Translations under genes and position numbers: made by a program
The notes under the pieces: model-generated
What the model saw: the letters and a program-made list of their open reading frames with translations, nothing else
Told to the model about the DNA's origin: nothing
The model's database searches: none
Part shown: positions 62,050-64,000 of the stretch, piece by piece
Numbering within the stretch: position 1 is the first letter of the stretch
How the letters are laid out: each line of letters starts with the position of its first letter
Assembly: GCF_003967555.1 (NCBI RefSeq)
Contig: NZ_BIFS01000001.1
Location: 3,782,001-3,846,000, forward strand
DNA length: 64,000 nucleotides
Direction of reading: 5' to 3'
DNA from: Dictyobacter kobayashii
Lineage (GTDB): Bacteria > Chloroflexota > Ktedonobacteria > Ktedonobacterales > Ktedonobacteraceae

Positions 62050-64000
62050 TTAGTTACCGAGCGCTTCCAGCAGCATGTCTCCTTCTTCGGGAGTGATGCG
62101 GCCTTCGGCGATCATGCGCAGGATGGCTTCGCGCTCCTGCTCTATGTCGACGGGGGCAGCCGCCTCGGTGGGTGCCGACTGTAGCTCTTCTTCGGGTGCT
62201 ACTGGAACCTCGGGCTGAGCTCGCTCATCAAAGATCAGTTCCTGACGGCCAGTGGGAGCCTGCTGTGCTTGCCAGGTTTGCTGTCCCTGAAATGGCGGAA
62301 CAGGCGGAACCGGTGGGACAGGAGGCACTGGCGATGTCTCTGGCGTCGGTGGCGTCGGTGTAACCGGCGAGGTTGGAGGTGTCGGTGGGACCGGCGGGCG
62401 AGCTGGCGGCACATTCATGTTTTTGAGTGCCTGCTCGACGGCCTCCATCGCTCCCAGTACCCCTTCGGAAGCGGCACGCTGCGCCTGATCAATAATCCGA
62501 TTGATGCGCTCGGGGTCCATGCTCCATTCGCGTTCGTTGATGCGGAAATTGAAGCGGGCAGCCTTCTCACGATCGCGCTGGGCGCGCTCCTGGGATCTCT
62601 CGCGAGCGCGACGGGCGTGCTCCTCGGCCTTCTGGCGCTGCCGTTCAGCTTTAAAAGTGTTTTTCTGCTGGGCCTGGCGGCTAAATTCCTTAGCGATGTC
62701 TGCCTGGATAGAGGCTGTGGCGCTGTTTACGGCTGCGCTGATCTCTGCGCCCAGGTCACGACCCATCGTCCCCATCTCATGGCCGAAATCGGCCATATCT
62801 TTAGCGAAATCATCCCACCAGGCTCCGCCCTCGCTACTGCTGCTGCGTGGCCCTGCATCGCTGCGCAGATTGAGATCGCCGCCGACCGCCAGTTCCAGGT
62901 GTGCCGCACCCTCGCCGTAGACCAGGGTGGCGCGGTTTCCAATGCTGTTCGAAACGATGGAGCGACCGCTGATATCACCGCCGACCGAGGCCTGGATGGT
63001 CAGGTTGGCTTCTGCTGGCAGGACAATTGTGGCATCACTACCCACACGTAGGTAGGAGGTACTGCCAGGAACAAAGTCTGTTTGCAGGTGCAGGTCAGAG
63101 CCAATAGTGCCCACGTTGACCGGTCCGCGAACGCCCTTGAGTACTGCATCGGAGCCAATCGAGCCTGCGCGGATCTCTCCTTCGATGTCGCTTAGATCGG
63201 CGTCGCTACCTATGTTGCCGAAGGTTACGTTGCCCTGGATGTGGTGAATGCGGGCATCGCTACCCACGCTACCAACCACCACCTGGGCGGCATTCTCAAT
63301 GATAAGGTCGCTGCCGATGCGGCCAAGTGTAATCTCAGCCTGCGGACTCAGTGTGACGCGACAGTCATCGCCAATCGTATCGACGGTCAGGCGGGCCACT
63401 TCCTGGATCTCCAGGCTGTTTCCGACGTTGCCGATGGTAACAACGCTCTCGCGTTTACCGCTCACATGGCAATCGTTGCCCACTGCATCACAGCGCAGGA
63501 TATTGACATCCTGTACATCCAGATCATTGCGGGCGCGACCAATGGTGGCTTCCTCGATGTCCTGGAGTGAAAGATCATTATCCACCTCTTGCAGATAGAC
63601 TTTGGCGATTGTAGACAGCGAAACGTCGCCGTGGAGTTTCTGCTCAGAGCGAATCTCATTGAGATTTTTACCTGATATATCACCATCCACATTCTCCAGT
63701 GTTACGATCCCCTGGATATCTTCGAGGTTGAGGTCGCCATGGAGGTTGGTGATGGTTACATCTCCCTGGATCTCCTCCAAATTGAGGTCGTCATTGATAT
63801 CGCGTGCGATGACCTGACGCACCTCTTCGATGCTGACCCCATCATTGGCATGTGAGACATACACAATGGTCTCATAAGGGACCGAGACTGTCAGGCCATC
63901 ATGTGAATCTGATATTGTTAAGCTATTTCCGGCCTGATCGTCGATGGCAAAATCCTCGTCTGTGTCAACCTCAATGGTAGGCTGGTCCCAGCCACGCACT
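62050..64000 (-). CDS. DUF4097-like beta-solenoid protein, 5' end missing
   Basis: The open frame continues past the right edge; about 650 residues are in the window. Residues 1-340 of the visible part are a beta-solenoid with repeats of about 20 residues marked by IGSD (VGSVGSDARIHHI, FGNIGSDADLSDI, AGSIGSDAVLKGV). A charged helical region (KAEEHARRARERS), a Pro-rich linker of PPVPP-type repeats and a C-terminal SHOCT-like helix pair (ILRMIAEGRITPEEGDMLLEAL) follow. The solenoid resembles DUF4097/YvlB proteins, where the SHOCT part is usually N-terminal. No signal is seen because the N-terminus is missing. Confidence 0.82.
   Translation of the reverse strand, partial: VRGWDQPTIEVDTDEDFAIDDQAGNSLTISDSHDGLTVSVPYETIVYVSHANDGVSIEEVRQVIARDINDDLNLEEIQGDVTITNLHGDLNLEDIQGIVTLENVDGDISGKNLNEIRSEQKLHGDVSLSTIAKVYLQEVDNDLSLQDIEEATIGRARNDLDVQDVNILRCDAVGNDCHVSGKRESVVTIGNVGNSLEIQEVARLTVDTIGDDCRVTLSPQAEITLGRIGSDLIIENAAQVVVGSVGSDARIHHIQGNVTFGNIGSDADLSDIEGEIRAGSIGSDAVLKGVRGPVNVGTIGSDLHLQTDFVPGSTSYLRVGSDATIVLPAEANLTIQASVGGDISGRSIVSNSIGNRATLVYGEGAAHLELAVGGDLNLRSDAGPRSSSSEGGAWWDDFAKDMADFGHEMGTMGRDLGAEISAAVNSATASIQADIAKEFSRQAQQKNTFKAERQRQKAEEHARRARERSQERAQRDREKAARFNFRINEREWSMDPERINRIIDQAQRAASEGVLGAMEAVEQALKNMNVPPARPPVPPTPPTSPVTPTPPTPETSPVPPVPPVPPVPPFQGQQTWQAQQAPTGRQELIFDERAQPEVPVAPEEELQSAPTEAAAPVDIEQEREAILRMIAEGRITPEEGDMLLEALGN

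Overview
The window looks like chromosomal DNA of a Ktedonobacteria-type Chloroflexota. This is inferred from gene content, with no 16S available. It carries three ECF sigma factors (two with anti-sigma partners), two large Ser/Thr kinases of which one has a zinc-ribbon linker and a pseudokinase half, a BTAD/SARP-type regulator, a type 2 isopentenyl diphosphate isomerase, a TIGR04282 glycosyltransferase cluster and a Tat-exported ferritin-like protein. GC content is moderate, spacers are AT-rich, and ribosome binding sites are of AGGAGG type.

Layout. 1-2.7 kb: ECF sigma factor, a degraded palindromic repeat, two adjacent membrane-anchored genes that together look like a split Cas4/RecB-type nuclease, and an HD phosphohydrolase. 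2.8-10 kb: divergent LysR/SDR pair, an enolase-superfamily epimerase, a pentapeptide-repeat protein, an ammonium transporter and a DUF1611 protein; the epimerase and DUF1611 protein could be the DgcA/DgcN D-glutamate pair. 10-14.7 kb: kinase, L,D-transpeptidase, ferritin-like protein. 15.3-17.7 kb: DUF4397 protein, ECF sigma, RskA-type anti-sigma operon. 18.7-24.3 kb: tight operon GT2, TIGR04282, radical SAM/SPASM, multipass glycosyltransferase and sulfite-oxidase-fold membrane protein. 24.4-28.8 kb: secreted proteins and a KdpD-like two-component system. 29-35.5 kb: PfkB kinase, MobA, Fni, PurB, L31. 35.6-41.6 kb: GT28/MGDG-synthase-like, DUF1385, phosphatase, HAD, HD hydrolase. 41.8-51.3 kb: TPR, HtrA, membrane protein, anti-sigma/ECF pair, citrate synthase, zinc-ribbon kinase. 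51.4-64 kb: degenerate dienelactone-hydrolase-like protein, LLM oxidoreductase, SARP regulator, small membrane protein, Mop, aldo/keto reductase, class V aminotransferase, GT39-like protein and a beta-solenoid DUF4097-like protein that runs off the window.

Two features cut across the window. First, a family of palindromic MITE-like elements has three copies (813-1053, 34874-34999, 53286-53451). The last has matching terminal inverted repeats and a 9-bp target duplication, and the palindrome arms differ between copies yet remain exactly self-complementary. Second, eight genes are broken by single-base indels, nearly all missing G or C in short G/C runs. This looks more like consensus-sequence error than gene decay, so these genes are annotated as single loci.

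Molybdenum genes (MobA, Mop, the sulfite-oxidase-fold protein) are scattered. Several transcription units end in long hairpins with stems up to 30 bp. No tRNA, rRNA, CRISPR array or complete insertion sequence was recognised.
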